From: Dermatophilaceae bacterium
GTDB taxonomy: Bacteria; Actinomycetota; Actinomycetes; Actinomycetales; Dermatophilaceae
Length of the DNA: 64,000 nt
Reading direction: 5' to 3'
Assembly (NCBI GenBank): GCA_013361975.1
Contig: JABFXB010000019.1
Span: 1 to 64,000, forward strand
Shown: piece after piece, positions 1 to 8,140 of the stretch
How the letters are laid out: the number at the start of each line of letters is the position of its first letter
How positions within the stretch are numbered: position 1 is the first letter of the stretch
Translations under genes and position numbers: made by a program
The notes under the pieces: generated by a model
What the model saw: the letters and a program-made list of their open reading frames with translations, nothing else
Told to the model about the DNA's origin: nothing
Databases searched by the model: none

Positions 1-35
1 GCCATGCAGCCACCATGGACCGCGAACCAGACCAC

Positions 36-79
36 TGTCAGGGATGTCCCTTCACACCCCTGTCAGGGATGTCCCTTCA
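36..79. repeat. Two direct copies of a 19-bp IS-end-like sequence
   Basis: TGTCAGGGATGTCCCTTCA occurs exactly at 36-54 and again at 61-79, a 25-bp period. The second copy lies at the broken end of the minus-strand transposase-like gene and supplies its stop codon. That placing is what a transposon terminus inserted into a gene would look like, and two copies could reflect nested or repeated insertion. The rest of the presumed element would lie left of the window, so this is inference. Confidence 0.5.
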
Positions 80-542
80 AAAGACACTTCCAGATGACCG
101 GGGCGAACACCTCGACCCAGTCGGACACGAGCTGGCCGTGCTGGTTGGCCGGCGCCAGCCGGGGTCGGCCCTTCGCGTCGAGGCCGCGCTCAGTCTCCAG
201 CTCGCGGCCGGCCCGGGCCCGCACCGCCGCAGCCGTGCCTCGGTAGGTCGCGCCCTGCGCGGCCTGGACGAGCGCCCAGGCGACGTCGCGCGCGGAGAAG
301 CCGTACAGCCGCGGCGCAGGCTGGCCCTCCCACGCCTCGAGGGTCGTCTGACACTGCACGCAGGAGTGCGGCTGCCCGTCACCGGGTGTGATGCGTGGCA
401 GCGTCTCGGTGAACCGGTGACGCTCGCCCGTCTTCGGCTGGCACCACCAGCGTTGCCGCCGCTGCCCTTCGCGGCCGTACCAGCCGGCGCGTACTACGGT
501 CGAGTTCTTGTGCCGCTTGTCCGGGCACGTCGGGTTTGCCAT
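63..542 (-). pseudogene. Transposase-like zinc-ribbon protein, 3' truncated
   Basis: This 159-residue reading frame starts with ATG and has an N-terminal zinc-ribbon-like pattern: Cys6, then a Trp/Arg-rich stretch with a Cys near residue 34, then a second CxxC near residues 80-83. That arrangement is typical of the DNA-binding N-terminus of bacterial transposases. The frame stops at once on entering the TGTCAGGGATGTCCC repeat, so the catalytic part is missing and the gene was probably cut by another mobile element. I recognise the general type but not the IS family. It could also be a stand-alone zinc-ribbon protein. Confidence 0.5.
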
Positions 543-878
543 GGCGCTGGCCTCACACGCCCGGCAGGGTGGTCATGGCGCAATCCTGCAGCATTCCGAG
601 GCCATTCTCACGCACTGCGTATCCACGCTAAGCGACATAGGACGCGTGTTCGGACAGCTCTTCTGGAAAGGAGCGAGTGGCCGCGCCGGTGCGGCGGTCC
701 TTGGGGGTGGCCCGAGCGAGCTGCTGGTGGGGGGTGGGTCAGCAGGTGCGGCCGGTGAACGGGCGCTGGTCCGGGTTGAGGTCTGTGTGCGGGCTGGCGA
801 TGAGGTCGCCGGTGTGCCGGCAAAGGACGGCTGGAGCCAGCGCGCGACGGTCAGGACCGTGACGTGCGCTGCGCCGGG
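543..878. other. Intergenic, no supported gene
   Basis: This 336-bp stretch lies between the transposase-like fragment and the PIN gene. Open frames exist on both strands but none has a ribosome-binding site or recognisable product. It may be decayed mobile-element DNA. Confidence 0.4.
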
Positions 879-1361
879 CTACGGGATGGCTACCTGCACC
901 TGGAGATGCCCCTCGTCGACCATCCATTTCCAGTAGCCGTCGCGCGTGAGCACCATGCAGCCCAGCCGCTCGGTCACCGCCAGGATGAGCGCGTCCCCGA
1001 GCGACAGGGTGGCTTCTCGGTCCGAGTGCTGCGGGGGTGGGCCCGGGTTGTTGTCCGAGATCTCGATGAGTTCTGCGGCGCGCACCAGGTCCTCGTCGGT
1101 GGGGTGCTCCACCCGCAGACCCATCGCGGCTAGCGCTTCGGCGAGTTGGTCCCCCCTGCTGTGGTTGCCCTTGCGGCGGGCAACGGCGATCGCCTCCGTG
1201 AGCACGGGGCCCGGCAGAATGCCTTCGACATCGGGCCGCGTCAGCGCGTTCAGGATGGCCTGCCAGCCGCGCTCCTGCAAGAGAACTGTGCACACGACGG
1301 ACGCGTCCAGGCATAGCTGCTTGACCCGCGGGGGTGCCGGGTGCGGGGCGGGGGTGGTCAC
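879..1361 (-). CDS. PIN-domain toxin, VapC-like
   Basis: The protein has 160 residues and is a probable Mg-dependent ribonuclease of the PIN/VapC family. Family features seen are the N-terminal acidic motif (CLDASVV), a central conserved Glu (VLTEAIAVARR), and the C-terminal pair in LSLGDALILAVTERLGC followed by VLTRD. The start chosen is the GTG at 1361, whose GTGA overlaps the stop of the AbrB-type antitoxin upstream, the usual translational coupling of toxin-antitoxin pairs. The frame extends further upstream but only through the antitoxin gene. Family assignment is good; RNA target and activity are unknown. Confidence 0.82.
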   Translation of the reverse strand: MTTPAPHPAPPRVKQLCLDASVVCTVLLQERGWQAILNALTRPDVEGILPGPVLTEAIAVARRKGNHSRGDQLAEALAAMGLRVEHPTDEDLVRAAELIEISDNNPGPPPQHSDREATLSLGDALILAVTERLGCMVLTRDGYWKWMVDEGHLQVQVAIP

Positions 1362-1717
1362 TGGGCCAAGCCGAGCTGGACCAGAAGACCCTGCTCGATC
1401 TCGTCCTCGCTGCGCGCGTCCGCGCGTGCGTGCGTGACAACACGGTCCCACTTGGCGTCGGAGCGGGCAGTGTCCGCCTGCCGCGACCGGCGCACGTCGA
1501 CGACCGAGTCGCCAGCGTCCCCGCCGTGGTTGTTCGCCCACACTGCGAACAGCAGCGACTTGGCAGTCACCAACTTGACCTCCCCGTCCTCGACAACGAA
1601 ACGCACCCGGTCACCGGGTCCGATCCCGAGGGCGCTGCGGACTGCGGCCGGGATCACTACCCGGCCTTCCGTGCTGACCTTGGTGTCGATGTCGAGTTTC
1701 GCGGTCACGCGTCCCAT
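1358..1717 (-). CDS. AbrB/SpoVT-type antitoxin of the PIN pair
   Basis: The protein has 119 residues. Residues about 10-55 form a swapped-hairpin AbrB DNA-binding domain (VSTEGRVVIPAAVRSALG, then GDRVRFVVEDGEVKLV), as in VapB/MazE antitoxins. The rest is a charged tail expected to bind and block the toxin. The ATG at 1717 is chosen because the domain begins directly after it. The gene overlaps the PIN gene by 4 nt and should repress the pair. A truncated second copy of this gene lies on the opposite strand at 3058-3246. Confidence 0.82.
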   Translation of the reverse strand: MGRVTAKLDIDTKVSTEGRVVIPAAVRSALGIGPGDRVRFVVEDGEVKLVTAKSLLFAVWANNHGGDAGDSVVDVRRSRQADTARSDAKWDRVVTHARADARSEDEIEQGLLVQLGLAQ

Positions 1718-1866
1718 GTTACGGCAGACCGTGGAGATCTGCCATATGGACGCAAGGTGGCAAGTTTCCATGCGCCTGTCGTGTACATGCAGACTGCCAG
1801 ATGTCCGGAGTCCGCCCTGCGAGCGCCACCATGCGTACGGAGCCGCGGGTGACTCGGCTCCGAAGG

Positions 1867-2613
1867 TTAGGGCGAGGACCGGTGTGCGCCGGGGTGGCCC
1901 AGCTTGCGAATGCACGCCGCTCCCGCGCGTGGCAGGATCGCCCCGCACCGGTCGGTTGCCCGGTCGCCGAGAACGCGCGTCAGGTCTCCGACGTCAACAC
2001 CGGTGCGAGCGCGGTTCAGCGCCGCCCGGACGGCGGCCACGGGATCTGGGCCTTGTTCGCCCCAGCCGTTCTCCAACGCGGCTTCCAGCTCATCCTTGGA
2101 CAGGAGCTGGGCCGTGTGCTCATCGAGCAGCCCGGCGGCCACGGCGGTCTTGATCATCCCCGCTGGGGCCGGTGGCGGCCGGTAGTCCCACCCGTCCAGC
2201 CCGACCTCTTCGGCGATGACTTCCAGCAGGGCCAGCGCCTGCCATATCTCGGTGACCTCGTCGGGAGTGAGCCGACCGGTCGCGATCAGGGAGTTGGCCA
2301 GGTCGTAGGCCGCGTCTGCCCTGCGGGGGCCGGCGCACAGCACCTCGATGACACCCACACCCGACTCGATGCGGCTGGCGAACACGACGCGATGCTCCCT
2401 GTTGAGCACTTCCACGGTGTTCCAGCCAGCCAGCCGGTCTCCCGAGTTCCGGTTGCTCAGGGGATGTGAGCCGCCCGGGCGACGGCACAGCGACAGGACC
2501 TCGACCAGAACCGACTCGCGGTCCTGAACGTTGAGCCCCTCGAGGTACTCGACGAAGACGTCGTTGAAGACGATCTCTGCCTGGTCGTCCGGGAGATGCT
2601 CGCCCGCCTTCAC
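1867..2613 (-). CDS. RelE/ParE-like toxin with C-terminal extension
   Basis: The protein has 248 residues. The first 110 or so look like a RelE-fold toxin: a helical start, then LSNRNSGDRLAGWNTVEVL, a basic HRVVFASR strand and an IEVLCAG strand. The remaining 130 residues are a helical extension not usual for RelE, which is about 90 residues long. The GTG at 2613 overlaps the stop of the Phd/YefM-like antitoxin (GTGA), which fixes the start and supports the pairing. Action as a ribosome-dependent or free mRNase is inferred from the fold only. Confidence 0.62.
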   Translation of the reverse strand: MKAGEHLPDDQAEIVFNDVFVEYLEGLNVQDRESVLVEVLSLCRRPGGSHPLSNRNSGDRLAGWNTVEVLNREHRVVFASRIESGVGVIEVLCAGPRRADAAYDLANSLIATGRLTPDEVTEIWQALALLEVIAEEVGLDGWDYRPPPAPAGMIKTAVAAGLLDEHTAQLLSKDELEAALENGWGEQGPDPVAAVRAALNRARTGVDVGDLTRVLGDRATDRCGAILPRAGAACIRKLGHPGAHRSSP

Positions 2614-2921
2614 TCAGCGGCCTCGGCCCGCTCCTTGGCCAGACGCTCCACCCGGTCGACGTCGACGCCGAGGCGCTCGCACGCCTCCGCGAGAGAGAAC
2701 TTCGAGCTGCGGTGGGATACGAGGTCGGCGGCCGCGTCCAGAACGGCCAACTGTGCATCCCTGACGCGGCGGGCGGACTCATCCAGCCGCTCGGCGGAGT
2801 CGACAACCGCTACCGGGCGGCCATGGCTGGTCAGGACGACTCGGTGCTCCTCGGCCTCGTGGACAACACTAGAGAGCCCCTTGCGGGACGCGATGGCGAC
2901 GGGCATGCGGAGCAAGGTCAT
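2610..2921 (-). CDS. Phd/YefM-family antitoxin
   Basis: The protein has 103 residues. The N-terminus (MPVAIASRKGLSSVVHEAEE, then HRVVLTSHGRPVAVV) matches the Phd/YefM DNA-binding fold. The C-terminal half is helical and charged and should wrap the toxin. The ATG at 2921 gives the canonical length. It overlaps the downstream toxin gene by 4 nt, so the two are likely made as a unit with autorepression by the complex. Upstream, 2940-3057 holds only a short promoter-sized gap. Confidence 0.78.
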   Translation of the reverse strand: MTLLRMPVAIASRKGLSSVVHEAEEHRVVLTSHGRPVAVVDSAERLDESARRVRDAQLAVLDAAADLVSHRSSKFSLAEACERLGVDVDRVERLAKERAEAAE

Positions 2922-3057
2922 GCATGCAAGAGTACCTAGATATACAAACTCTTGCAAGGAGCTGCGTGTTGCCCGAGTGGTCCTCGACAGGGCCGTCTCT
3001 ACCTCCTTGGGAGCGGCTGGTGTCAGAGTGTCAAGGGTGGCTGACCTCGCGGGGTGG

Positions 3058-3246
3058 GGCCGGGTCGTGATCCCGGCTGCAGTCCGCAGCGGCCTCGGGA
3101 TCGGGCCCGGTGACCGGGTGCGTTTCGTTGTCGAAGATGGGGAGGTCAAGTTGGTGACTGCCAAGTCGCCGTTGTCCGCGGTGTGGGCGAACAGCCACGG
3201 CGGGGACGCTGGCGCCTCGGTCGTCGACGTGCGCCGGTCGCGCCAA
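3058..3246 (+). pseudogene. AbrB-type antitoxin remnant, inverted duplicate
   Basis: The translation (GRVVIPAAVRSGLGIGPGDR onward, ending RRSRQ) is almost identical to residues about 18-82 of the antitoxin at 1358-1717, but lies on the opposite strand. It lacks the native start and the C-terminal toxin-binding tail, and runs into unrelated sequence after 3246. It is an inverted, both-ends-truncated copy. The high identity suggests recent duplication or recombination. No toxin gene accompanies it. Confidence 0.8.
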
Positions 3247-3274
3247 GTGCCATGGCTGGGGGAGGGGGCGGGGC

Positions 3275-4186
3275 CTAGACGGAGATCGCGTCCAGGCGCG
3301 CAGTCAGGCTCTCTGCGCGCTGCACGAGCTCTCCGACCATGTCGGTCACATCCTGGGTCGACCGTGCGACGTACACGTTTGGACGGTCCAGCAGTGCCCG
3401 TCCCCACTGTGTGCTGGTGACGACGAGGTCGGACAGGATGACCGGCCGTCCGTGCTCGACCGCGAGGCGCGCCTGGATCCGCGCCCCGGACGTCTCCCCG
3501 GCTTCGATCACGACGGTCGCGTGCCCGTAGCCGGACATCACCGCGTTGCGCATCGGGAAGTTCTGCTGGCGCGGTGGCGCCTCGGGCCAGAACTGGGAGA
3601 TGACGAGCCCGTCGCGCGCGATGCGCTCCTGCAGGGCCCTGTTGGCGGCCGGGTACGTCTGGCCGAGCCCGGTCCCGATGACGGCGACGGTCCGTCCGCC
3701 GTGCTGAAGTGCCGTCTCGTGAGCGGCGGTGTCGATGCCGGCGGCGAGCCCGGCGATGATGGTCACTCCTTGGGCGCTGAGCGCCTTGGCAACGGACTGC
3801 GCCATCTCCAGGCCGCGCTCGGAGGCCGCCCGTGAGCCGACGACGGACACGGCGACATCGCCGTCGAGCCGGGTGCCTCGCGAGAAGAGGAACGGCGGCG
3901 ACTGGTGGATGTCACGCACACGGGCTGGGTACTCGGCGTCGTTGATGGCCCAGAAGGCCATGCCGTCGTCGTGCCAGGACTGCAGGTCCGTGCGGGCCTG
4001 GTCTCGAGCATGCTCGGCTGCCTCGTCGGGGAAGAGCTGTCCGCCGAGCAGAGCGGTCCAGGCGGCTTCGGCGCTGCCATGCTCGAGGACGGCTTCGGCA
4101 AGCTGGACCCAGCTCATCCGGTGGGGTCGCAGGCGCAGCAGGGCCACCAAGGTGGCATGCTCGTGAAGTCTGGAGGCGCCCGACAC
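3275..4186 (-). CDS. dprA: DprA/Smf-like DNA-processing protein
   Basis: The protein has 303 residues and a Rossmann-like DprA core at about 85-290. Visible family motifs are VGSRAAS (116-122), GLAAGIDTAAHETAL (146-160), GTGLGQTYP (171-179), FPMRNAVMSG (210-219) and the EAGETSGARIQARLAVEHGRP segment near 228-247. DprA loads RecA onto incoming single-stranded DNA. This copy lacks the C-terminal winged helix of many chromosomal DprA proteins and sits alone among toxin-antitoxin genes, so it may be an accessory paralogue of a mobile element. The GTG at 4186 is used because upstream codons lie in low-complexity sequence. Confidence 0.85.
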   Translation of the reverse strand: MSGASRLHEHATLVALLRLRPHRMSWVQLAEAVLEHGSAEAAWTALLGGQLFPDEAAEHARDQARTDLQSWHDDGMAFWAINDAEYPARVRDIHQSPPFLFSRGTRLDGDVAVSVVGSRAASERGLEMAQSVAKALSAQGVTIIAGLAAGIDTAAHETALQHGGRTVAVIGTGLGQTYPAANRALQERIARDGLVISQFWPEAPPRQQNFPMRNAVMSGYGHATVVIEAGETSGARIQARLAVEHGRPVILSDLVVTSTQWGRALLDRPNVYVARSTQDVTDMVGELVQRAESLTARLDAISV

Positions 4187-4406
4187 GGCTCCAGCGTAGG
4201 CCACCGTGCCCGCGCCCACGTTCCGGCTGAGGGCGAACGAGGCCGGGGCCGGGGAGGTGCCCTGGCCCCGGGGATGGCGATCGGGGGCGGGGGTCGCTCG
4301 CCGGCGTGCTCCGGTCGGCCCCCTGCGCCCGGGCGCCGGGCGACGCTCACGTCGACCATGACGTCGACTCCAACGCGTCGGCGTCGTCTGCTTGGGAGGC
4401 GACATC

Positions 4407-4426
4407 GGTTCTTCATCGAATCTGCA
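4407..4426 (-). promoter_or_regulatory. Copper regulator direct repeat (site 1)
   Basis: On the minus strand it reads TGCAGATTC-ga-TGAAGAACC, two 9-bp half-sites with a 2-bp spacer. It lies 148 bp before the membrane protein gene at 4574 (plus strand) and has the orientation seen at the other sites in this window. Confidence 0.5.
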
Positions 4427-4573
4427 CGGGGAGGCTGGCCATCACCCCTGACGATGAGGCCAGGCGGCGGCTCTGGGTGCCTACCCGAGCGGCGCCGGGC
4501 GGGCTGCGTCCCACGGTCGCCCGAGGCCGTCCGGCAGGCCGCCGTAGTGCTCGAGCAGCAGGAGGTGGCACAG

Positions 4574-5176
4574 ATGCGCGGAACTGGGAAGACACGTGGT
4601 CGGGCTTCACGGACCGGCCCGTCGGCGGCTGGACCCGCCGCGCTCGCACACGTCGGGGTGATGCCCCATCCGCAGCGTCGACAGGCCACGGATCCGGCCC
4701 AGCTTGGGTATCGGTCGTACACCGCGTTGGCCGGCGCGTTCCTGGCCGCCCCCGGTTCGATGACGCAGACCGGCGCCGTCTCCGGGGACCATCCGGTCAA
4801 GTACCTCATCGGCTTGGTCGCCGTCGGCCTGTTCGGGTGGCTGGGCTGGGTCATCAGCCGGTTCGGCCGTGACGCAGCGACGGACCGCGACGCCTCGGGC
4901 GAGCCCGGTGGCACGCAGCAGCGGGCGCAGCTCGAGAGGCTCCATGATCCCTCGGCGTCTGCGGGTCCCGGCAAGGACCGGCGAGGGGCTCAGTCCCGTG
5001 CGCGCTCGCGGGCGCCGGCCGGGGGCGGCGGAGCGCGCGGATCCGCGTCACGGCCGGTCGGCCCGGAGGATGACGAGTGCTTCATGCGTCAGCTGAGCGA
5101 GGAGCTGAGACGTCAGCGCGCAGAGCGACAGCGTGAGACGGACGCCGACGGAACGGGCGCCGGCGCATCCGGTTGA
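4574..5176 (+). CDS. Membrane protein of unknown function
   Basis: The protein has 200 residues. The ATG at 4574 follows a near-perfect Shine-Dalgarno sequence (GCAGGAGG, 8-nt spacing), which decides this start over other in-frame candidates. One clear transmembrane segment lies at about residues 77-97 (YLIGLVAVGLFGWLGWVISRF), with a weaker hydrophobic stretch before it. A charged, low-complexity tail follows, ending in a short helical repeat (RQLSEELRRQRAERQ). I do not recognise a family. A copper-type direct repeat upstream suggests metal-responsive expression (inference). Confidence 0.5.
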   Translation: MRGTGKTRGRASRTGPSAAGPAALAHVGVMPHPQRRQATDPAQLGYRSYTALAGAFLAAPGSMTQTGAVSGDHPVKYLIGLVAVGLFGWLGWVISRFGRDAATDRDASGEPGGTQQRAQLERLHDPSASAGPGKDRRGAQSRARSRAPAGGGGARGSASRPVGPEDDECFMRQLSEELRRQRAERQRETDADGTGAGASG

Positions 5177-5375
5177 CGTCTGCCACGTCACGTCGACCCC
5201 GCGCGGTCTGGTGCCTGACGGGGCGGCCCGGGCGTCGGCCTGCGCGATCTGCCGGAGTGCCGCCGGAGCGTCGACCGGCTGGCCCGCACCGGCGCCGCAG
5301 GTGCACTCCGGCAGGATGGCAAAGACGCATGTGCTGATGTCCCGCGACCGTGGACCAACGGCACGGCCGGTGATA

Positions 5376-5408
5376 CCTTCGCCATACCCCCATAGGGTAT
5401 AGCGAAGG
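5376..5408 (+). promoter_or_regulatory. CsoR-type operator, extended palindrome
   Basis: The core TACCCCCATAGGGTA (5385-5399) fits the TACCC-N5-GGGTA pattern of CsoR operators. It sits inside a longer inverted repeat: CCTTCGC (5376-5382) and ATACCC (5384-5389) mirror GGGTAT (5395-5400) and GCGAAGG (5402-5408). The right arm overlaps the ribosome-binding site of the gene starting at 5421, so a bound repressor or the RNA hairpin could block expression. A matching core lies by csoR at 33131-33147. Confidence 0.72.
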
Positions 5409-5420
5409 AGAGGGATCTCA

Positions 5421-6480
5421 GTGCGAACTCTGCAGCAGGCGCGCGTTCGGCCGCTCGACCGCGGTGCCGCCATCCTCGGGCTCGTGGTCGTGGCCTCGGT
5501 CTACTCGGACGGGTGGGCACACCTGAACATCGGTGGGCTCGACACGTTCTTCTCGCCGTGGCATGCCGCGCTCTACGGAAGCTTTACGGCGCTGGCCCTC
5601 CTGCTGGGCACGGCGACCATGGTCGCGCGCCGCCGGGGGGCCCGGTGGCGCCGCGCGGTGCCGGCCGGGTACGCGGCCGGGATCGCCGGCGTCGCGGTGT
5701 TCGCGGCCGGCGGAGTCCTGGACATGCTGTGGCACGTGGCGTTCGGCATCGAGGTCGGCATCGACGCGCTCGTGAGCCCTACGCACCTTCTTCTCCTCGT
5801 CGGGGGTGTCCTGCTCTTGTCATCTCCGTTTCGCTCGGTCAGCCGGCGCTCGGAGCCGCGGATCGCGCTCGCATGGCCGGCCGTGAAGGTCGATGACAGC
5901 GGTGACAGCCCTGGCGGGCTTCTTCCTCAGCTACGTCTCGGTGTTCGTGGACCCGGCGGCGCGGCTGGCGCTGACGAGCATCCCGGAGGGTGCGCCCGGA
6001 CATAACGAGGCGGAGATCCCGGCGGCAGCGGGCCTGGCCGCGTACCTCGTGACGACGGTCCTGCTCGTCGTGTCTGCGCTCTGGCTGCGTGCGCACGGGC
6101 GGCTCGGCCCGGGCGCGCTGCCGGCGCTGGTCGCCGGGGCCGCGTTCGGTGGGGCCGCCCTGACCCGGTTCGAGTTCCTCTGGCCCGCGGTGGGAGCAGT
6201 CGCGGGAGCCGCTGTGGCGGACTCGGCGTTGCGCTGGAGCGAGCGTCGCTGGGGGCCCGGGCAGGACCTCTCCCGGATGGGTGCGCTGCTGCCTGCGGGC
6301 GTCTGGAGCGGTCAGCTGGTCGGGCTCGCTGCAGCGGGCATGCTCGCCTGGCCGGTACAGATGTGGCTCGGCACGATCGCTCTGGCCACCCTCGGCGGGT
6401 TGGCAGTCGGGTTGGTGGCGGCCAGGACGCCGGGGGAGGGCGACGCGGTCGACCCCCCGTTCGAGCCGGCGCTCCGATGA
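5421..6480 (+). pseudogene. Polytopic membrane protein, frameshifted
   Basis: Two adjoining frames look like one protein of about 350 residues. The first starts at GTG 5421 after GAAGGAG and encodes four hydrophobic segments up to about 5885. The second frame continues from about 5893 (TALAGFFLSYVSVF onward) with five to six more hydrophobic segments and ends at 6480. They differ by one base near 5885-5893, so the gene carries a one-nucleotide frameshift or a sequencing error. The first segment has an acidic/His-rich stretch (YSDGWAHLN, then SPWHAALY) that could bind metal. The CsoR-type operator directly upstream points to copper control. The family is not recognised. Confidence 0.65.
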
Positions 6481-6683
6481 CCGGCCCGACAGCGCGTCGG
6501 TCCATGCCGCCCGGGGACGCTGCGGTGCCCGCCGGCGCTGCGCGCCGATCGGGCAAGGAGGACCGCGGGTGAACTACTGCGGTGCTGGCGGCGTGCGGGA
6601 TGCGGGTGGTCAGCGGGCCCGTCGATGCTCGCGCCACGTGGCTGGTCGGTCACGGTTTCTGTCCTGCCGATGAGCGTGCTTCG

Positions 6684-6929
6684 TCAGGTTTCCAGAACAC
6701 GTGGGTAGCCGGTCCGTCGCGGGAAGGCCGCGACAGCTAGAAGCCAGCCGCGGGCGGGCCAATGAGCACGCGCTCGGGCGACGAGCGCTGCGCCAGTGAG
6801 GCACACGGCACACGGTGCCATGGCGGCTTCGGCCGCGAGCTCACGACAGAGACCCTTGATGCGCGCGGGGGCGCTGCGTGTCCCAACGGCCAGAGCGAGG
6901 ACCACGAGCGCAACGATGAGGCCTGGCAT
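6684..6929 (-). CDS. Small membrane protein, unknown
   Basis: The protein has 81 residues. It starts with ATG at 6929 after a perfect AGGAGG with 5-nt spacing, which is the main reason to accept it. The N-terminus (GLIVALVVLALAVG) is a membrane anchor or signal segment, and a second hydrophobic stretch lies near residues 36-50. Two Cys residues (APCAVC) form a CxxC pattern of possible metal or redox use. No family is recognised. Confidence 0.5.
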   Translation of the reverse strand: MPGLIVALVVLALAVGTRSAPARIKGLCRELAAEAAMAPCAVCLTGAALVARARAHWPARGWLLAVAAFPRRTGYPRVLET

Positions 6930-7026
6930 GAGGCCCTCCTTCGATCGCCTTCAGGCTACGCGCCGATCAAGGCACTCACCGTCGATCCCGCGATCCGGCG
7001 CCGACCGCCCGACGGTTAGGAGCCGC

Positions 7027-7206
7027 CTACGGGAGCTGTCGGGTGAGACCGGTGCCCCATCGTCGATCCAGCCGGCCGGACCAGAATGCGAACCCGCTCG
7101 GGCATCCGAGCCAGCGGCCGACGACGGGGTAGGTCCAGCCGGGCAGGCGGTCGATGACGCAGCAGCAGCTCTCGAGCGTGACGACGATCCAGCGCTTCGT
7201 GCGCAT
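7027..7206 (-). CDS. Small Cys/Trp-rich protein, unknown
   Basis: A 59-residue frame starts at ATG 7206 after GAGGAG. It begins MRTKRWIVVTLESCCCVIDR and is rich in Trp, Gly and Cys. It lies between two other minus-strand genes. The strong ribosome-binding site and protein-like composition support a real gene. The function cannot be read from the sequence. Confidence 0.45.
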   Translation of the reverse strand: MRTKRWIVVTLESCCCVIDRLPGWTYPVVGRWLGCPSGFAFWSGRLDRRWGTGLTRQLP

Positions 7207-7280
7207 GGTGACTCCTCAGGTGAGGCCCGTGCCCGCCTGTCGGGCTCAGGCTGGGAGTCGACCGCCGATCATCATGGCGA

Positions 7281-7520
7281 TCACGATACCTGCGGAGCGC
7301 CGCGGCCACGGCGAGGAACGCCCGCCTGGTCGAGCGCCCGACGCACCGCGGACTGGGTGCGACCGGTCAGCTCGGCGAGCTCGTGGATGGAGCGGCCGGC
7401 GCGGTACTGCTCGGCGCAGAACGCGAGCAGCCGCTCCCGCTGCTGCGGCGTCGGCCTGGTCGAGGCCGTGCCGACGAACTCGGGCAGCACGTCGAGGACC
7501 GGGCGGCCGGGGTAGGGCAC
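7281..7520 (-). CDS. Helix-turn-helix DNA-binding protein
   Basis: The protein has 79 residues. The C-terminal half (YRAGRSIHELAELTGRTQSA, then VRRALDQAGV) is a resolvase/sigma-70-region-4-like helix-turn-helix. The GTG at 7520 lies 4 nt after the stop of the excisionase-like gene at 7525, so the two are probably co-transcribed. It is likely a small regulator of an accessory element. Target unknown. Confidence 0.6.
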   Translation of the reverse strand: MPYPGRPVLDVLPEFVGTASTRPTPQQRERLLAFCAEQYRAGRSIHELAELTGRTQSAVRRALDQAGVPRRGRGAPQVS

Positions 7521-7524
7521 CGGC

Positions 7525-7821
7525 TCAGTCCTCCACCGTGCGCGGTCCGGCCTTCCGCGACGCATCGAGGATCGGGTGCTCCAGGACGTAGACCTTGGTG
7601 GCCTCGTACTGGTCTGCGATCCACTGGTCGAGCACCGTGATCTCGATGCGCCACTGGCCGCGGCCGCCGATCTTGATCGCGGGCAGGTCCCCGGTGCGCA
7701 CGAACGCGTACACCTGGGCCTCGGTGCTCGCGAGCAGGGTCGCGACGTCGCTCAGCGTGTAGAACCGCGGAGCGACCGGCGACGTGCGCTCGAGGGCTGA
7801 CTCAGTCGTTCTCCGTCGCAT
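7525..7821 (-). CDS. Excisionase/BldC-like DNA-binding protein
   Basis: The protein has 98 residues. Residues about 20-70 (FYTLSDVATLLASTEAQVYA, then FVRTGDLPAIKIGG and WRIE) form the winged MerR-type helix-turn-helix of the excisionase/BldC group, which recognises short direct repeats. The ATG at 7821 starts just before this domain. It is followed closely by a second helix-turn-helix gene. It may control an integrated element or act as a stand-alone regulator. Confidence 0.65.
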   Translation of the reverse strand: MRRRTTESALERTSPVAPRFYTLSDVATLLASTEAQVYAFVRTGDLPAIKIGGRGQWRIEITVLDQWIADQYEATKVYVLEHPILDASRKAGPRTVED

Positions 7822-8000
7822 GGCCGAGATGATGCCATGGCTGTTCACGGGTTCAGCTACAGGCGTGAGACATGTCCAGAGGGCCCTTCGAGATTCCTGA
7901 CGGGGAGGCCCACCTGGGCGGTGGCATCGACGGACCTGAGATGCGGGGCGAAACGCAGGCAACATGCATCCCTGCCCATCCCCGTTGGAATGGCCCACCG

Positions 8001-8036
8001 GGCTGACCGGGCTGACCGGGCTGACCGGGCTGACCG
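8001..8036. repeat. 9-bp tandem repeat, four copies
   Basis: GGCTGACCG is repeated four times in a row, downstream of the CHAP hydrolase terminator and upstream of the excisionase-like gene. No coding role is seen. Confidence 0.7.
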
Positions 8037-8085
8037 GGCCTTGGGTGCAGCGAGCCGACGATGTCGGTCGAGCCGCAGCCCGCGT

Positions 8086-8118
8086 GCGGGCGCCCCCGCG
8101 TCGAGCGGGGGCGCCCGC
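8086..8118 (-). terminator. Strong hairpin after CHAP gene
   Basis: Perfect 14-bp arms GCGGGCGCCCCCGC (8086-8099) and GCGGGGGCGCCCGC (8105-8118) flank a 5-nt loop, 23 nt after the hydrolase stop codon. There is no U-tract, as is common for actinobacterial terminators. Confidence 0.75.
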
Positions 8119-8140
8119 AGGCCCGGTCGTGGCAGCGGTC

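Noticed and set aside
3905..4573. Upstream part of the long plus-strand frame that ends at 5176
   Set aside because: It lies antisense to dprA and lacks a ribosome-binding site; the perfect GCAGGAGG before 4574 marks the better start.
6477..6572. 31-codon frame overlapping the end of the frameshifted membrane gene (ATGA)
   Set aside because: The product is Arg/Gly/Pro-rich without structure, and the gene before it is broken; not enough to call it.
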